A DNA stretch of 64,000 nt, taken from positions 868,001-932,000 of the forward strand of contig NZ_QBUG01000001.1 of the NCBI RefSeq assembly GCF_003058225.1, in the 5' to 3' direction. Made by a program: the position numbers and the translations under genes. A model generated the notes under the pieces. The model saw nothing but the letters and a program-made list of their open reading frames with translations. It did not search any database and was not told the origin of the DNA. This stretch comes from Promicromonospora sp. AC04. GTDB lineage: Bacteria > Actinomycetota > Actinomycetes > Actinomycetales > Cellulomonadaceae. This document shows, piece after piece, positions 45,231-53,707 of the stretch; the stretch's first letter is position 1; each line of letters starts with the position of its first letter.

Positions 45231-46681
45231 CAGCGCACCGCCCAGGGGCCCGCGCCGGGCAGGCCCGACGCACCGGCCCGCGGTCCCGCGTCCGCCCAGG
45301 GGCCCGCGGTGGCACCCGGCCCGGGATACGCACCGACCGGCACGGCGCGGGAATCGGCGAGCAGCGCGAGCACGTCGAACCCGGCCCGCTCGAACCGGTC
45401 CTCGCCGGACGGCATCCCGTCGCCGCGGCGCAGGTCGCCGTCGGCGTCCCGGTCGAAGATGCCCGCCGTCTCGATGCGCCCCTCCTCGACCCGGCCGGTC
45501 ACCCCGACGATCTCGCGCACCTGCCTGCGCACGACGCCGTCCGCCGTCCGGCTCAGGCCGAGGTGCACCACGAGGTCCACGGCGGAGGCGACGGTGGGCA
45601 CCACGAACCGGTCGGACACGTTCTCCCCCGCGAGCAGCGGGAGCGTGGTCATCTTCGCTACCGCCTCGCGCGCCGTGTTGGCGTGCAGCGTGCACATCCC
45701 AGGAACGCCGCTGTTCAGGGCGATGAGCAGGTCGAACGCCTCGGCCTCGCGGACCTCGCCGATCACCAGCCGGTCGGGGCGCATCCGCAGGGCCTCCTTG
45801 ACCAGGCGCCGCAGCGGCACCTCGCCCGTGCCCTCGAGGTTCGCCGAGCGCGTCTGCAGCGCCACGTGGTCGCGTACCGGGAGGCGCAGCTCCCAGACCT
45901 CCTCGGCCGAGATGACCCGCTCGGTCCCTGGGATCGAACCCGCCAACGCATTGAGCATCGTAGTTTTTCCGGCCTGCGTCTGGCCGGACACCAGCACGTT
46001 CAGCCCGGACCGGACGGCGGCGTCGAGGAAGGTCGCGGCCTGAGCCGTGAGCGAGCCGAGCCGCACCATGTCCGCCAGCGAGCGGGCCCGCACCACGTGC
46101 TTGCGGATGTTCACGGCCATCCCACCCCCGGTCATCTCGGGGAGAACCACGTGCAGCCGCTCGCCGCCGGGCAGGCGGGCATCGACGAACGGGCTGGACA
46201 GATCCAGCCGGCGCCCGGAGGTCTTGAGCATCCGCTCCACGAGGTCGCGCACCTGCTCGGTGGTCAGGACCGTGCTGGTCAGCTCGGGCACGCCGCGCCG
46301 CGCGACGTACACGTGCGTCGGTGAATTGATCCAGATCTCCTCGATCTCCGGATCGTCCAGATAAGACTGGAGGGGTCCGAGCCCGCCGACGGCGTCGTGC
46401 ACCTCGCGGACGGCCGCCGCCGCATCGGGCAGCGGTGGGACGGCGCCCCGGGCAGCCCGCTCCTCGTAGTCCGACGCGGCCTCGCGGACCAGCTCGGCGA
46501 AGCGGTCGGCCTCAGCCACCGGATCGATACCGCGCCGCCGGACGAGCTCCCGCACCTCGCGCTCGAGCAAGACGGTCCCGCCCGCTCGTGCCGCATCCCG
46601 CTCCTGGACGGCCATACCCCCGTAGCCGGCATCACCCGGAGCCGCCTGGCCCATTCCCACCCGTTCCACCGCAGCAGACAT
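45230..46681 (-). CDS. tadA: Flp pilus ATPase TadA (CpaF family)
   Basis: 483 residues. Hexameric secretion ATPase of the Tad system. Walker A VSGQTQAGKTTMLN, the Asp box, Walker B LVIGEVREAEAFDLL and the His box GMCTLHANTAREAV are intact. The N-terminal domain has a coiled segment (VREAASDYEERAARG) and GGLGPLQSYLDDPEIEEIWI. The C-terminal 50 residues are a Gly/Ala/Pro-rich extension. GGGGGAGGG precedes the ATG. The regulator ssd/tadZ that often lies upstream is absent here. Confidence 0.92.
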   Translation of the reverse strand: MSAAVERVGMGQAAPGDAGYGGMAVQERDAARAGGTVLLEREVRELVRRRGIDPVAEADRFAELVREAASDYEERAARGAVPPLPDAAAAVREVHDAVGGLGPLQSYLDDPEIEEIWINSPTHVYVARRGVPELTSTVLTTEQVRDLVERMLKTSGRRLDLSSPFVDARLPGGERLHVVLPEMTGGGMAVNIRKHVVRARSLADMVRLGSLTAQAATFLDAAVRSGLNVLVSGQTQAGKTTMLNALAGSIPGTERVISAEEVWELRLPVRDHVALQTRSANLEGTGEVPLRRLVKEALRMRPDRLVIGEVREAEAFDLLIALNSGVPGMCTLHANTAREAVAKMTTLPLLAGENVSDRFVVPTVASAVDLVVHLGLSRTADGVVRRQVREIVGVTGRVEEGRIETAGIFDRDADGDLRRGDGMPSGEDRFERAGFDVLALLADSRAVPVGAYPGPGATAGPWADAGPRAGASGLPGAGPWAVR

Positions 46682-46921
46682 AGCCCTCCCCCTGAGCTCT
46701 TGCAGGTGGTTCCTGCCGACGCTCCCCTGCAGATCGCCACCGACCCCGACTGTAGGAGGATCTTTCCGGATCCGCGCGCCACGGCAGGGAAGGTTGTGGA
46801 TAACTCTTGCCCGCTCGAACCGCCGGTGCGAGGTGCCCAATACGCACATCGGTAGTCCAGGAAAGCGAAGATCAGTCTCGTAGGTCCGCGAACATCGGTA
46901 GCGTAGGATGCCGCAAATCTG

Positions 46922-46927
46922 TAGCCT
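46922..46927 (+). promoter_or_regulatory. -10 box of the DUF4143 ATPase gene (leaderless)
   Basis: TAGCCT lies 6 bases before the GTG at 46934. Confidence 0.5.
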
Positions 46928-46933
46928 AGGACC

Positions 46934-48208
46934 GTGGACTACATCCCGCGGATCCTCGACCGTCAGTTGAATGACCTTCTCGAAGGGCTTCCCGCCGTGG
47001 CGATCGTCGGCCCCAAGGCAGTAGGGAAGACCGAGACAGCCTCGCGGCGGGCACGGTCGATCCTGGACCTGGGCGACGAGTTCGAGCTGAGCCTGATTCA
47101 GAACGATCCGAGCCGATTGACGAAGGCGGAGCGTCCGGTCCTCGTCGACGAATGGCAGGTACATCCGCCTGTCTGGGATGCGGTTCGACGAGCTGTCGAC
47201 CGCGGCGCGGATGCCGGCGACTTCCTGTTGACCGGCTCGGCAGCCCCGACAAAGAAGCCCATGCACTCCGGCGCGGGCCGCATCGTCCAGCTGCGCATGC
47301 GTCCGATGTCTCTCGCGGAGCGAGCGATCGGCGAGCCCTCGGTGTCGCTGGGTGCACTACTCGCAGGAGAGCACCCGCCGGTGTCGGGCGACTCCTCGGC
47401 AGGCCTCGAAGACTACGCTCAGGAAATCACCTCCTCAGGCTTTCCGGGGATACGACGACTCCCGGAGCGTTTCCGCAAGGACGCTCTCGACGGCTACCTG
47501 GCGGCTGTCGTGGATCGCGACTTCCCGGAGCTCGGTCACGTCGTACGCCGTCCGGGAACGCTCCGTGCCTGGCTGCGGGCATACGCGGCAGCGACGTCGA
47601 CGACCGCCTCGTACAACTCGATACTCGAGGCCGCGACACCCGGAGACGCCGACAAGCCGGCGCGTACCACTACGGTCGCCTACCGCGAGATCCTGGAACG
47701 CATGTGGCTTGTCGAAGAGGTCCCGGCATGGACAGGCATCGGCAGCATCATGACGGCTCTGGGCGCCTCGCCGAAGCACCAGATGTGCGATCCCGCACTG
47801 GCGGCACGACTCCTGAACGTCAGCAGCGACGCACTCCTGGAACGCGCGAATCCGGGCACCGTTCCACTCCCACGCAACGACTCGCTGATCGGCGCGCTCT
47901 TCGAAGGATTGGTCACGCTTTCCGTCCAGGTATACGCGGAAGCCCACGGAGCACGTGTCAGCCACCTGCGCACCAAGCGCGGCGAACATGAGGTCGACCT
48001 CATCGTCGAACGTGGCGACGGCAAGGTCGTGGCTATCGAGGTGAAGCTCACGGCAATCCCCGGCGGGGACGACGTCAAACACTTGAGATGGCTCCAGGAC
48101 AAGTTGGGGGACGACCTGCTCGATGCCGTTCTCATCACCACCGGGCCTGCCGCGTACCGGCGCGACGACGGGATCGCCGTCGTACCCGCAGAACTGCTCG
48201 GCCCCTGA
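46934..48208 (+). CDS. AAA_14/DUF4143 ATPase
   Basis: 424 residues. N-terminal P-loop AIVGPKAVGKTETA, Walker B-like RPVLVDEWQVHPPVWDAVRR, sensor LLTGSAAP, and a C-terminal DUF4143 domain with a PD-(D/E)xK-like block (LRTKRGEHEVDLIVERGDGK, then VVAIEVKLT). These are widespread stand-alone ATPases of unknown function that often vary between strains. The start is GTG 46934 with TAGCCT 6 bases before it. Flanked by the Tad locus and a gene remnant, it may be a horizontally acquired insert. Confidence 0.85.
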   Translation: MDYIPRILDRQLNDLLEGLPAVAIVGPKAVGKTETASRRARSILDLGDEFELSLIQNDPSRLTKAERPVLVDEWQVHPPVWDAVRRAVDRGADAGDFLLTGSAAPTKKPMHSGAGRIVQLRMRPMSLAERAIGEPSVSLGALLAGEHPPVSGDSSAGLEDYAQEITSSGFPGIRRLPERFRKDALDGYLAAVVDRDFPELGHVVRRPGTLRAWLRAYAAATSTTASYNSILEAATPGDADKPARTTTVAYREILERMWLVEEVPAWTGIGSIMTALGASPKHQMCDPALAARLLNVSSDALLERANPGTVPLPRNDSLIGALFEGLVTLSVQVYAEAHGARVSHLRTKRGEHEVDLIVERGDGKVVAIEVKLTAIPGGDDVKHLRWLQDKLGDDLLDAVLITTGPAAYRRDDGIAVVPAELLGP

Positions 48209-48262
48209 AGCCAGCCAGGCGTGCCTCCGTCGCGCCCGAGGGCCCGAGTGCTCGGCCCACAT

Positions 48263-48391
48263 TCATGGGTTGAGCACCTGGGCCGGATCACCGTCCGGAG
48301 CGTGCTCCCGCACCTCGCGTTCGAGCAACCGGATCGGGTTCGTCATGGTGCGGATCGCGTCGGAATCGTCGATCAGCAGGTGGTCGGGCAC
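48263..48391 (-). pseudogene. Small ORF, possibly the remnant of a longer gene
   Basis: 42 codons (GTG at 48391 after GGAGG) reading PDHLLIDDSDAIRTMTNPIR then LLEREVREHAPDG, with some likeness to a helix-turn-helix regulator segment. Another frame just upstream reads CEWWREGLALGLLEDGR, also protein-like and ending where this one starts, so a single frameshift may have split one gene. A genuine small protein cannot be excluded. No match recognised. Confidence 0.35.
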
Positions 48392-48470
48392 GTCCGTCCT
48401 CCAACAGGCCCAGCGCCAGGCCCTCGCGCCACCACTCGCACGCTGACGTCAGGAACACACGCGCCCGCGC

Positions 48471-50252
48471 TCATGAAGACTGACGCCTGGCGACGTGGCG
48501 AGGCCACACGTGCTGCCGTGCTTCGCCCGTCCCGCGCGCGTGCGCCGTAACGGCGTGCATGCCGTCACGCCAGGTGCGGTAGCCACCGTCGAGGTTGCGG
48601 ACGTCGTAGCCGAGCTGGGCCAGCAGCCGGGCCGCGGTATGGCCGCGCTGACCGACCTGGCAGTGCACGACGACGGGGGTCCCGGGCGGGATCTCCTCGT
48701 GCGCTCGGGCGCGGAGCTCGTCGAGCGGGACGTTCAGCGCCCTGGACGGTGAGCTGCCGGCTGTGATCTCGACGGTGCCGCGCGCGTGCTCCGCGGGGGT
48801 GCGGACGTCGACGAGGGTCGCGCCCTCGCGGACGAGGTCGTCGAGCTCGTGCCACTGGACGCTGCGGGTGTGGCCGGTGCGCAGGTTGTCGGCGACGTAG
48901 CCGAGCATGTTGACCGGGTCCTTGGCCGACCCGTACGCGGGCGCGTAGGCGAGCTCGAGGTCCGCCAGGTCGGAGGCGGTCAGCCCACCGGCCATCGCCG
49001 TGGCGAGCACGTCGATCCGCTTGTCGACGCCGTCATGCCCCACCGCCTGAGCGCCGAGGATCAGGTCGGTGTCCGGGTCGACCAGGAGCTTGAGCGCCAG
49101 CGGGCTCGCGCCCGGGTAGTAGCCGGCGTGCTGGCTGGGGTGCGTGTGGATCGCCCGGTAGCGGCGGCCTTCGGCCCGCAGCCGCTTCTCGCTGCGCCCC
49201 ACGGACGCGGCCGTCACGCCGAACACGCCGACGACCGCGGTGCCGACGGCTGGGCGCATGCCGGCCCGGCCGAGGATGACGTCCGCGACGTGCCGCCCGT
49301 GCCGGTTGGCGAGGTTCGCGAGCGGGATGAGCGTGGGCGGTTCCGGCTCGCCGGGCGCGGCGAGGGCGTCGCGCTTGGTCGCGGCGTCGCCGACGGCGAA
49401 GACATCCGGGACCGAGGTGCGCAGGTCCTCGTCGACGAGGATGCCGCCGCGGGGGCCCAGGTCCGCGCCGGCCAGGACGGCGAGGTCCACGTCGGGGCGG
49501 ACGCCGATCGCGGCAACGACGAGGTCCGCGGACACCTCGTGCCGGCCGCCCGCGACGTCGGCCAGCAGAGCCGTCGTCGGCGTGATGGCAGCGACCTGCG
49601 TGGACGTCCGGACGTCGACGCCATTGGCCTCGAGCTCGTCGCGGACGCGGACGGCCAGCTCGGGATCCAGTGGTGCGAGGACCTGGTCGGCCAGCTCGAC
49701 GAGCGTGACGGCCAGCCCGCGGCGGACGAGGTTCTCCACGACCTCCAGGCCGACGAAGCCACCACCGATCACGACGGCCGTGCGGGCGGGCCCGCCGCCG
49801 CCGACGCCGTCGACCGTGCCGTCGATCGCGGCGACGAGCCGGTCGGCATCGGCCACGTCGCGCAGCACGAGCGCGCGCTCGATCCCGGGCACCGGAGGGA
49901 CGACCGGACGGGCGCCGGGGCTGAGCACGAGGCTGTCGTAGGGCTCGGCATACTCGCCGCCCGTCACGAGATCCTGCACCGTCAGCTTGTGCGCCACGGC
50001 ATCGACACCGGTCACCCGGTGCCGCACACGCACGTCGAGGCGGAACCGCGACGCGAGGGACTCCGGCGTCTGCAGCAGCAGCGCGTCGCGGTCCTCGATG
50101 ACTCCGCCCGCGTAGTACGGCAGCCCGCAGTTCGCGTACGAGACATGGTCGCCGGCCTCCAGGACGACGATCTCGGCGTCCTCCGCCAGGCGGCGCAGCC
50201 GGGTGGCCGCCGACATTCCCGCGGCCACTCCTCCGACGATGACGATCTTCAT
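48471..50252 (-). CDS. CoA-disulfide reductase with C-terminal rhodanese domain
   Basis: 593 residues. FAD/NAD(P)H pyridine-nucleotide-disulfide oxidoreductase: IVIVGGVAAGMSAATRLRRL, the redox Cys42 in SYANCGLPYYAGG, the NADH site VVIGGGFVGLEVVENLVRRG, and VPDVFAVGDAATKRD. The last about 110 residues are a rhodanese domain with active Cys in VVVHCQVGQRG. Fusions of this kind reduce CoA disulfide or CoA persulfide and polysulfide. The operator at 50282-50297 and the CstR-like repressor gene on the other side link it to reactive-sulfur control. GGGAGAA precedes the ATG. Confidence 0.88.
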   Translation of the reverse strand: MKIVIVGGVAAGMSAATRLRRLAEDAEIVVLEAGDHVSYANCGLPYYAGGVIEDRDALLLQTPESLASRFRLDVRVRHRVTGVDAVAHKLTVQDLVTGGEYAEPYDSLVLSPGARPVVPPVPGIERALVLRDVADADRLVAAIDGTVDGVGGGGPARTAVVIGGGFVGLEVVENLVRRGLAVTLVELADQVLAPLDPELAVRVRDELEANGVDVRTSTQVAAITPTTALLADVAGGRHEVSADLVVAAIGVRPDVDLAVLAGADLGPRGGILVDEDLRTSVPDVFAVGDAATKRDALAAPGEPEPPTLIPLANLANRHGRHVADVILGRAGMRPAVGTAVVGVFGVTAASVGRSEKRLRAEGRRYRAIHTHPSQHAGYYPGASPLALKLLVDPDTDLILGAQAVGHDGVDKRIDVLATAMAGGLTASDLADLELAYAPAYGSAKDPVNMLGYVADNLRTGHTRSVQWHELDDLVREGATLVDVRTPAEHARGTVEITAGSSPSRALNVPLDELRARAHEEIPPGTPVVVHCQVGQRGHTAARLLAQLGYDVRNLDGGYRTWRDGMHAVTAHARGTGEARQHVWPRHVARRQSS

Positions 50253-50281
50253 GTGGGTTCTCCCTCGGTTTGACCGCCACA

Positions 50282-50297
50282 ATACCCCGGGGGGTAT
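50282..50297. promoter_or_regulatory. CsoR/CstR-type operator
   Basis: ATACCCCGGGGGGTAT: the outer ATACCCC and GGGGTAT are perfect inverted arms around GG. Family members bind ATAC/GTAT sites with a central G/C run. It lies between the CoA-disulfide reductase gene and the plus-strand small protein-CstR pair, so one site could control both. Confidence 0.75.
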
Positions 50298-50328
50298 GAT
50301 CCAGGAAAACCGAGCAGAGGAGTTCACC

Positions 50329-50493
50329 GTGTGCAGAGCTGTGACATGCAGGACGTGCGGCAAGACGACGTGGGCCGGCTGCGGCCAGCACGTCGATGAC
50401 GTGATGGCGGGCGTGCCGCGCCGTGACCGGTGCGAGGGACATGCCCAGGAGCCCGCCAAGGGCTCGTTCCTGTCCCGCCTCTTCGGGCGCTGA
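50329..50493 (+). CDS. Small cysteine-rich protein
   Basis: 54 residues with five cysteines: CRAVTCRTCGKTTWAGCGQH has a CxxC and a following CGQH, a likely zinc-binding pattern, and one more Cys in RRDRCEGH. The C terminus is basic (FLSRLFGR). Similar short proteins are frequent in actinobacteria but have no known function. GTG at 50329 follows GAGGAG. It stands 14 bases before the CstR-like gene and directly behind its operator, so it is probably co-regulated. Confidence 0.7.
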   Translation: MCRAVTCRTCGKTTWAGCGQHVDDVMAGVPRRDRCEGHAQEPAKGSFLSRLFGR

Positions 50494-50507
50494 ACGGGGG
50501 ATCGATC

Positions 50508-50768
50508 ATGGACCTCGATCCGAACGAGATGAGGCAGGTCGCCAACCGGCTCAAGCGCGCCCAGGGCCAGCTTGCCGCCGTCGTGCGGATGGTGGACGAG
50601 GGGGCGGACTGCGCCGACGTCGTCACGCAGCTCTCCGCCGTCTCCAAGGCGCTCGACCGGGCGGGCTTCGCCGTCATCGCCTCGGGCCTGAAGCAGTGCC
50701 TGGACGACGAGGAGAACGGCCCGGCCGACATGCAGAAGCTCGAGAAGCTCTTCCTGTCGCTCGCCTAG
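50508..50768 (+). CDS. CstR-like repressor (CsoR/RcnR family)
   Basis: 86 residues, all-helical. Family core VANRLKRAQGQLAAVVRMVD, then Cys35 (GADCADVV) and Cys64 (LKQC), 29 residues apart as in CstR. CsoR copper sensors place a His four residues before the second Cys; here it is Gly60, so copper sensing is unlikely and persulfide sensing by Cys35/Cys64 is favoured. The neighbouring rhodanese-fused CoA-disulfide reductase supports this. The stop TAG overlaps the stop of the convergent LysR gene (shared CTAG). Confidence 0.85.
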   Translation: MDLDPNEMRQVANRLKRAQGQLAAVVRMVDEGADCADVVTQLSAVSKALDRAGFAVIASGLKQCLDDEENGPADMQKLEKLFLSLA

Positions 50769-51715
50769 GACACGCCTCCTCGGCCCCGAGGCGACTGCGA
50801 TGCGACGGTCGCTCCGTTCGACATCGAGCGCTGTCTGAACCAGCTGCTCACGAAGTCGAGCAAGACACTCACCTTCTCTGGCGCCCCCGGACTGTAGACG
50901 GCACACAACGACCGCTCCTGGACGCAGGCGCCGCAGAACAACACCTCCAGCTCCCCCGCGGCAATCGCGTCATGCGCTGCGAGCATCGGCAGCAGCGCGA
51001 CGCCGCGACCATGCACCGCCGCCTTCTGCAGAGCGATGTAGGAGTTCGCCGAGAATGAGTTGCGCACGATCTTGTGCACGTGCTCCTGGCCGTCGATCGT
51101 CAGCCGCCACGAGGACTCCTGGTCGTGCGTCAGGCAGTCGTGCCCGGCAAGGTCGCCCATGCTCTCGGGCCGGCCTCGGCTGTCCAGGTAGTCCGGCGCG
51201 GCGCACGGCACGAACGCGAGCGACGCGATCCGGCGCAGCTGCATCCGGGAGTCACGCAACGGACGCGTGTGGAAGGAGACATCGAAGCCGCTGTCCACGA
51301 ACGAATAGGCACGGTCCTGCACTCCCCCGAGCTCAAGATGAAGCTCGACGTCGGGGTACTCCACCGCGAACGCGGCAATGGCCTCGCCCAGGTCGAGGCT
51401 GCCCAGCCACTTGGGGCAGATCACCGAGAGCGGTCCGGCGACGCTGCTGTTCATCCAGGTGAGGTTGCGGTCCTCTTCCTCGATCTCGTCGAGGATACGG
51501 CGGGCGAAGGCGCTGTAACGGACGCCATATTCCGTCAGGGTCACCGAACGCGCTGTCCGAATGACCAGCCGTGCGCCGAGCTGCTTCTCAAGACTCGCGA
51601 CGTGTCGGGACACCGAGGACGACGACGTCCTCATCAGTTCAGCTGCACTGGCGAAGCTCTCGGAGCCGGCGACGGCAACCAGGCTCCGCATGGCTACGAG
51701 TCGGTCCTCCGTCAT
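50765..51715 (-). CDS. LysR-family transcriptional regulator
   Basis: 316 residues. N-terminal winged helix (MRSLVAVAGSESFASAAELM, SSSSVSRHVASLEKQLGARL) and a LysR substrate-binding domain (GPLSVICPKWLGSLDLGEAI, VSFHTRPLRDSRMQLRRIAS). The inducer is unknown. It is divergent from a LacI gene and its stop overlaps that of the cstR-like gene. Adjacent to the O-demethylase cluster but separated from it by lacI. Confidence 0.88.
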   Translation of the reverse strand: MTEDRLVAMRSLVAVAGSESFASAAELMRTSSSSVSRHVASLEKQLGARLVIRTARSVTLTEYGVRYSAFARRILDEIEEEDRNLTWMNSSVAGPLSVICPKWLGSLDLGEAIAAFAVEYPDVELHLELGGVQDRAYSFVDSGFDVSFHTRPLRDSRMQLRRIASLAFVPCAAPDYLDSRGRPESMGDLAGHDCLTHDQESSWRLTIDGQEHVHKIVRNSFSANSYIALQKAAVHGRGVALLPMLAAHDAIAAGELEVLFCGACVQERSLCAVYSPGAPEKVSVLLDFVSSWFRQRSMSNGATVASQSPRGRGGVS

Positions 51716-51765
51716 ACAAGTCTCCTGGCCCTTCTGCGTCCTCGTCGACGCCAGGTCATGATACT

Positions 51766-51775
51766 ACTAGATCGT
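51766..51775 (+). promoter_or_regulatory. ACTAGATCGT motif before lacI
   Basis: The same 10 bases occur at 57803-57812 upstream of the demethylase-metF operon. At both places a -10-like hexamer (here GATACT, 51760-51765) directly precedes ACTAG, so a common repressor, possibly the LacI protein, could block both promoters. Confidence 0.45.
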
Positions 51776-51882
51776 GCAAGTAAGCCGGGAAGTATCGGCT
51801 CCCGGAACCGCCTTGACCAGGCCGGCGACGAGAGACCTGGTCGATACGATCTGGGGAGAGGACCACACACGGCGGAGGACAG

Positions 51883-52806
51883 ATGACCCGGAGCACTCGC
51901 GTCACCATGAAGGACGTCGCCAGCGCGAGTGGTGTCTCCAAGGCAACGGTCGGGTTCGTCCTCTCCGACACCCCCACCCAGACCATCTCGCCCGCCACCC
52001 GTGAACGCGTGCAGCGTGCAGCCCGAGAGCTCGGCTACGTCCCGGACGGCATCGCGCGCGCGCTTCGTGAAGGTACTTCGCGCGTCGTCGTGCTCAACGT
52101 CGACGCCAGTCTCGAGGGCAACTACTCCAGGTCCTACATCGACGGTCTCGACGACGAGCTGGCGCGCCACGAACACATCCTGCTCGTGAAGCACGGTCAT
52201 CCCACCGACGCGTCGACGGACCAGCTCCGCCACATGATCTCTCCGCGGAGCGTGATCGACTTCGCCGCGAACTACTCGACCGGGCGCGAGCTGGCGGACG
52301 GCGGTTGGACCGACGGGCTGGCCGCCCACACAGCCGTCCAGATCCGCCACCTCGCCGAGCGAGGTCATGACCGGCTGGCGATGGCGCTCCCGGAAAGTCC
52401 CACGATGTTCGCGCTGGTACGCGAGGAGTTCGCACGCCAGGCCGCCGAGCAGCTCGGCCTGAGGCCGCTCGTCCCGATCACCGTCCCGGGCCCCGAGGCA
52501 GGCGGTGCCCAGAAGGTCGGGGCGTTCCTGAGCGACAACCCGGTGACGGCGATCGCGGGCTTCAACGACGAGGTTGCGCTCCGGGTGCTCAAGTACGCCG
52601 CCGCGCTCGGTCGTCGCCTCCCTGACGATCTCGCCGTGATCGGCTATGACGCAACCGACTACGCCGCGCTCTCGACCCCGGGTCTCACGACGGTCCACAT
52701 CGACGCCGAAGCTCATGGCCGGCGCGCGGCCCGGCAGATCCTGGGAACGGACACCAGCGACCTGGTCACCGAGCCGGCCCGCGTGATCGATCGTGAGTCC
52801 GTCTGA
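51883..52806 (+). CDS. LacI-family transcriptional regulator
   Basis: 307 residues, slightly short for the family. HTH: VTMKDVASASGVSKATVGFV; hinge ERVQRAARELGYVPDGIARA; ligand domain RVVVLNVDASLEG, VTAIAGFNDEVALRVLKYAA, DLAVIGYDATDYAALSTPGL. The central ligand pocket differs enough that no sugar can be named, and non-sugar effectors are possible. It runs toward the folP-folD-purU-metF-demethylase operon and away from the LysR gene, and may bind the shared ACTAGATCGT motif. Confidence 0.88.
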   Translation: MTRSTRVTMKDVASASGVSKATVGFVLSDTPTQTISPATRERVQRAARELGYVPDGIARALREGTSRVVVLNVDASLEGNYSRSYIDGLDDELARHEHILLVKHGHPTDASTDQLRHMISPRSVIDFAANYSTGRELADGGWTDGLAAHTAVQIRHLAERGHDRLAMALPESPTMFALVREEFARQAAEQLGLRPLVPITVPGPEAGGAQKVGAFLSDNPVTAIAGFNDEVALRVLKYAAALGRRLPDDLAVIGYDATDYAALSTPGLTTVHIDAEAHGRRAARQILGTDTSDLVTEPARVIDRESV

Positions 52807-52834
52807 GATACATCGGCAGGAACGGCCATGGCAC

Positions 52835-53707
52835 TCACGACGGGCTCTGCCATACGCCTGCCACCGTCACCGCGTCACGGCTGCTTCGAACGTCGTGGAC
52901 GCGAACACAGGCCGCTCCGGCAGCCGCAGCGAGTGTCGTGACGGCCGCGGTGAGGTGGTCCCGATCCGCGGCTGTCGGCACCGCGCCCGACGACTGCTCG
53001 GCCGCGCGTCCCAGGAAAGCCTTGCGCGAGGCGCCGACGAGCAGGGGATGGCCGAGGTCGAGGATCCGCTCCAGCCCACGGAGCAGTGCCCAGCAGTGAT
53101 CGGCGTTCTTCGCGAATCCGAGCCCCGGGTCGAGGACGATCCTGCCTGCGTCGATTCCCGCTGCGACGAGGGCGTCCACGCGCCTGAGCAGCTCTGACCG
53201 CACGTCCTCAACCACGTTGAGGTAGGACGCGCGCTCCATCATCTGGTCGCTGTGACCGCGCCAGTGCATGGCGACGTAGGTCACGTCCGACTCGGCCACG
53301 ACTCGGCCCATCTCGATGTCCGCCAATCCCCCGCTGACATCATTGACGACCGTCGCGCCCGCGCCGATCGCCGCCGCGGCGACCCTGGCACGCATCGTGT
53401 CGACACTGACCCGCACACCTGACGCCACCAGGGCCTGCACCACCGGGACGACCCGCCGTAGCTCCTCCGGCTCGGAGACACGGGACGCACCCGGGCGGGT
53501 CGACTCGCCGCCCACGTCAACGAGATCGGCACCGTTGCGCACCATGGCGAGCCCGTGCCCGACGGCGGCGTCCCGTGCCAGGTAGCGCGCGCCGTCGGAG
53601 AAGGAGTCCGGCGTGACGTTGAGGATCCCCATCACCAGGCATCGTCCGGTCGCGGTGCCCGGCACCGGGAACGGGCGAACGGCTGTCCGACCTACGCCCG
53701 GGACCAC
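52835..53707 (-). CDS. folP: Dihydropteroate synthase
   Basis: 290 residues. It joins pABA to the pterin pyrophosphate in folate synthesis. Active-site blocks are intact: MGILNVTPDSFSDGARYL, VDVGGESTRPGASRV, VVNDVSGGL, LDPGLGFAKNADHCW, LVGASRKAFLG and VRVHDVRSSRDAV. Its GTG at 53707 lies inside folD (16-base overlap), so it is translationally tied to that operon. A folP here, not in a general folate-synthesis operon, suggests dedicated THF supply for the adjacent demethylases. Confidence 0.9.
   Translation of the reverse strand: MVPGVGRTAVRPFPVPGTATGRCLVMGILNVTPDSFSDGARYLARDAAVGHGLAMVRNGADLVDVGGESTRPGASRVSEPEELRRVVPVVQALVASGVRVSVDTMRARVAAAAIGAGATVVNDVSGGLADIEMGRVVAESDVTYVAMHWRGHSDQMMERASYLNVVEDVRSELLRRVDALVAAGIDAGRIVLDPGLGFAKNADHCWALLRGLERILDLGHPLLVGASRKAFLGRAAEQSSGAVPTAADRDHLTAAVTTLAAAAGAACVRVHDVRSSRDAVTVAGVWQSPS

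Noticed and set aside
52835-53707. folP as a sulfonamide-resistance (sul-type) gene
   Set aside because: The active-site blocks are those of ordinary DHPS, and the context is C1 metabolism, with no integron or mobile element signs.
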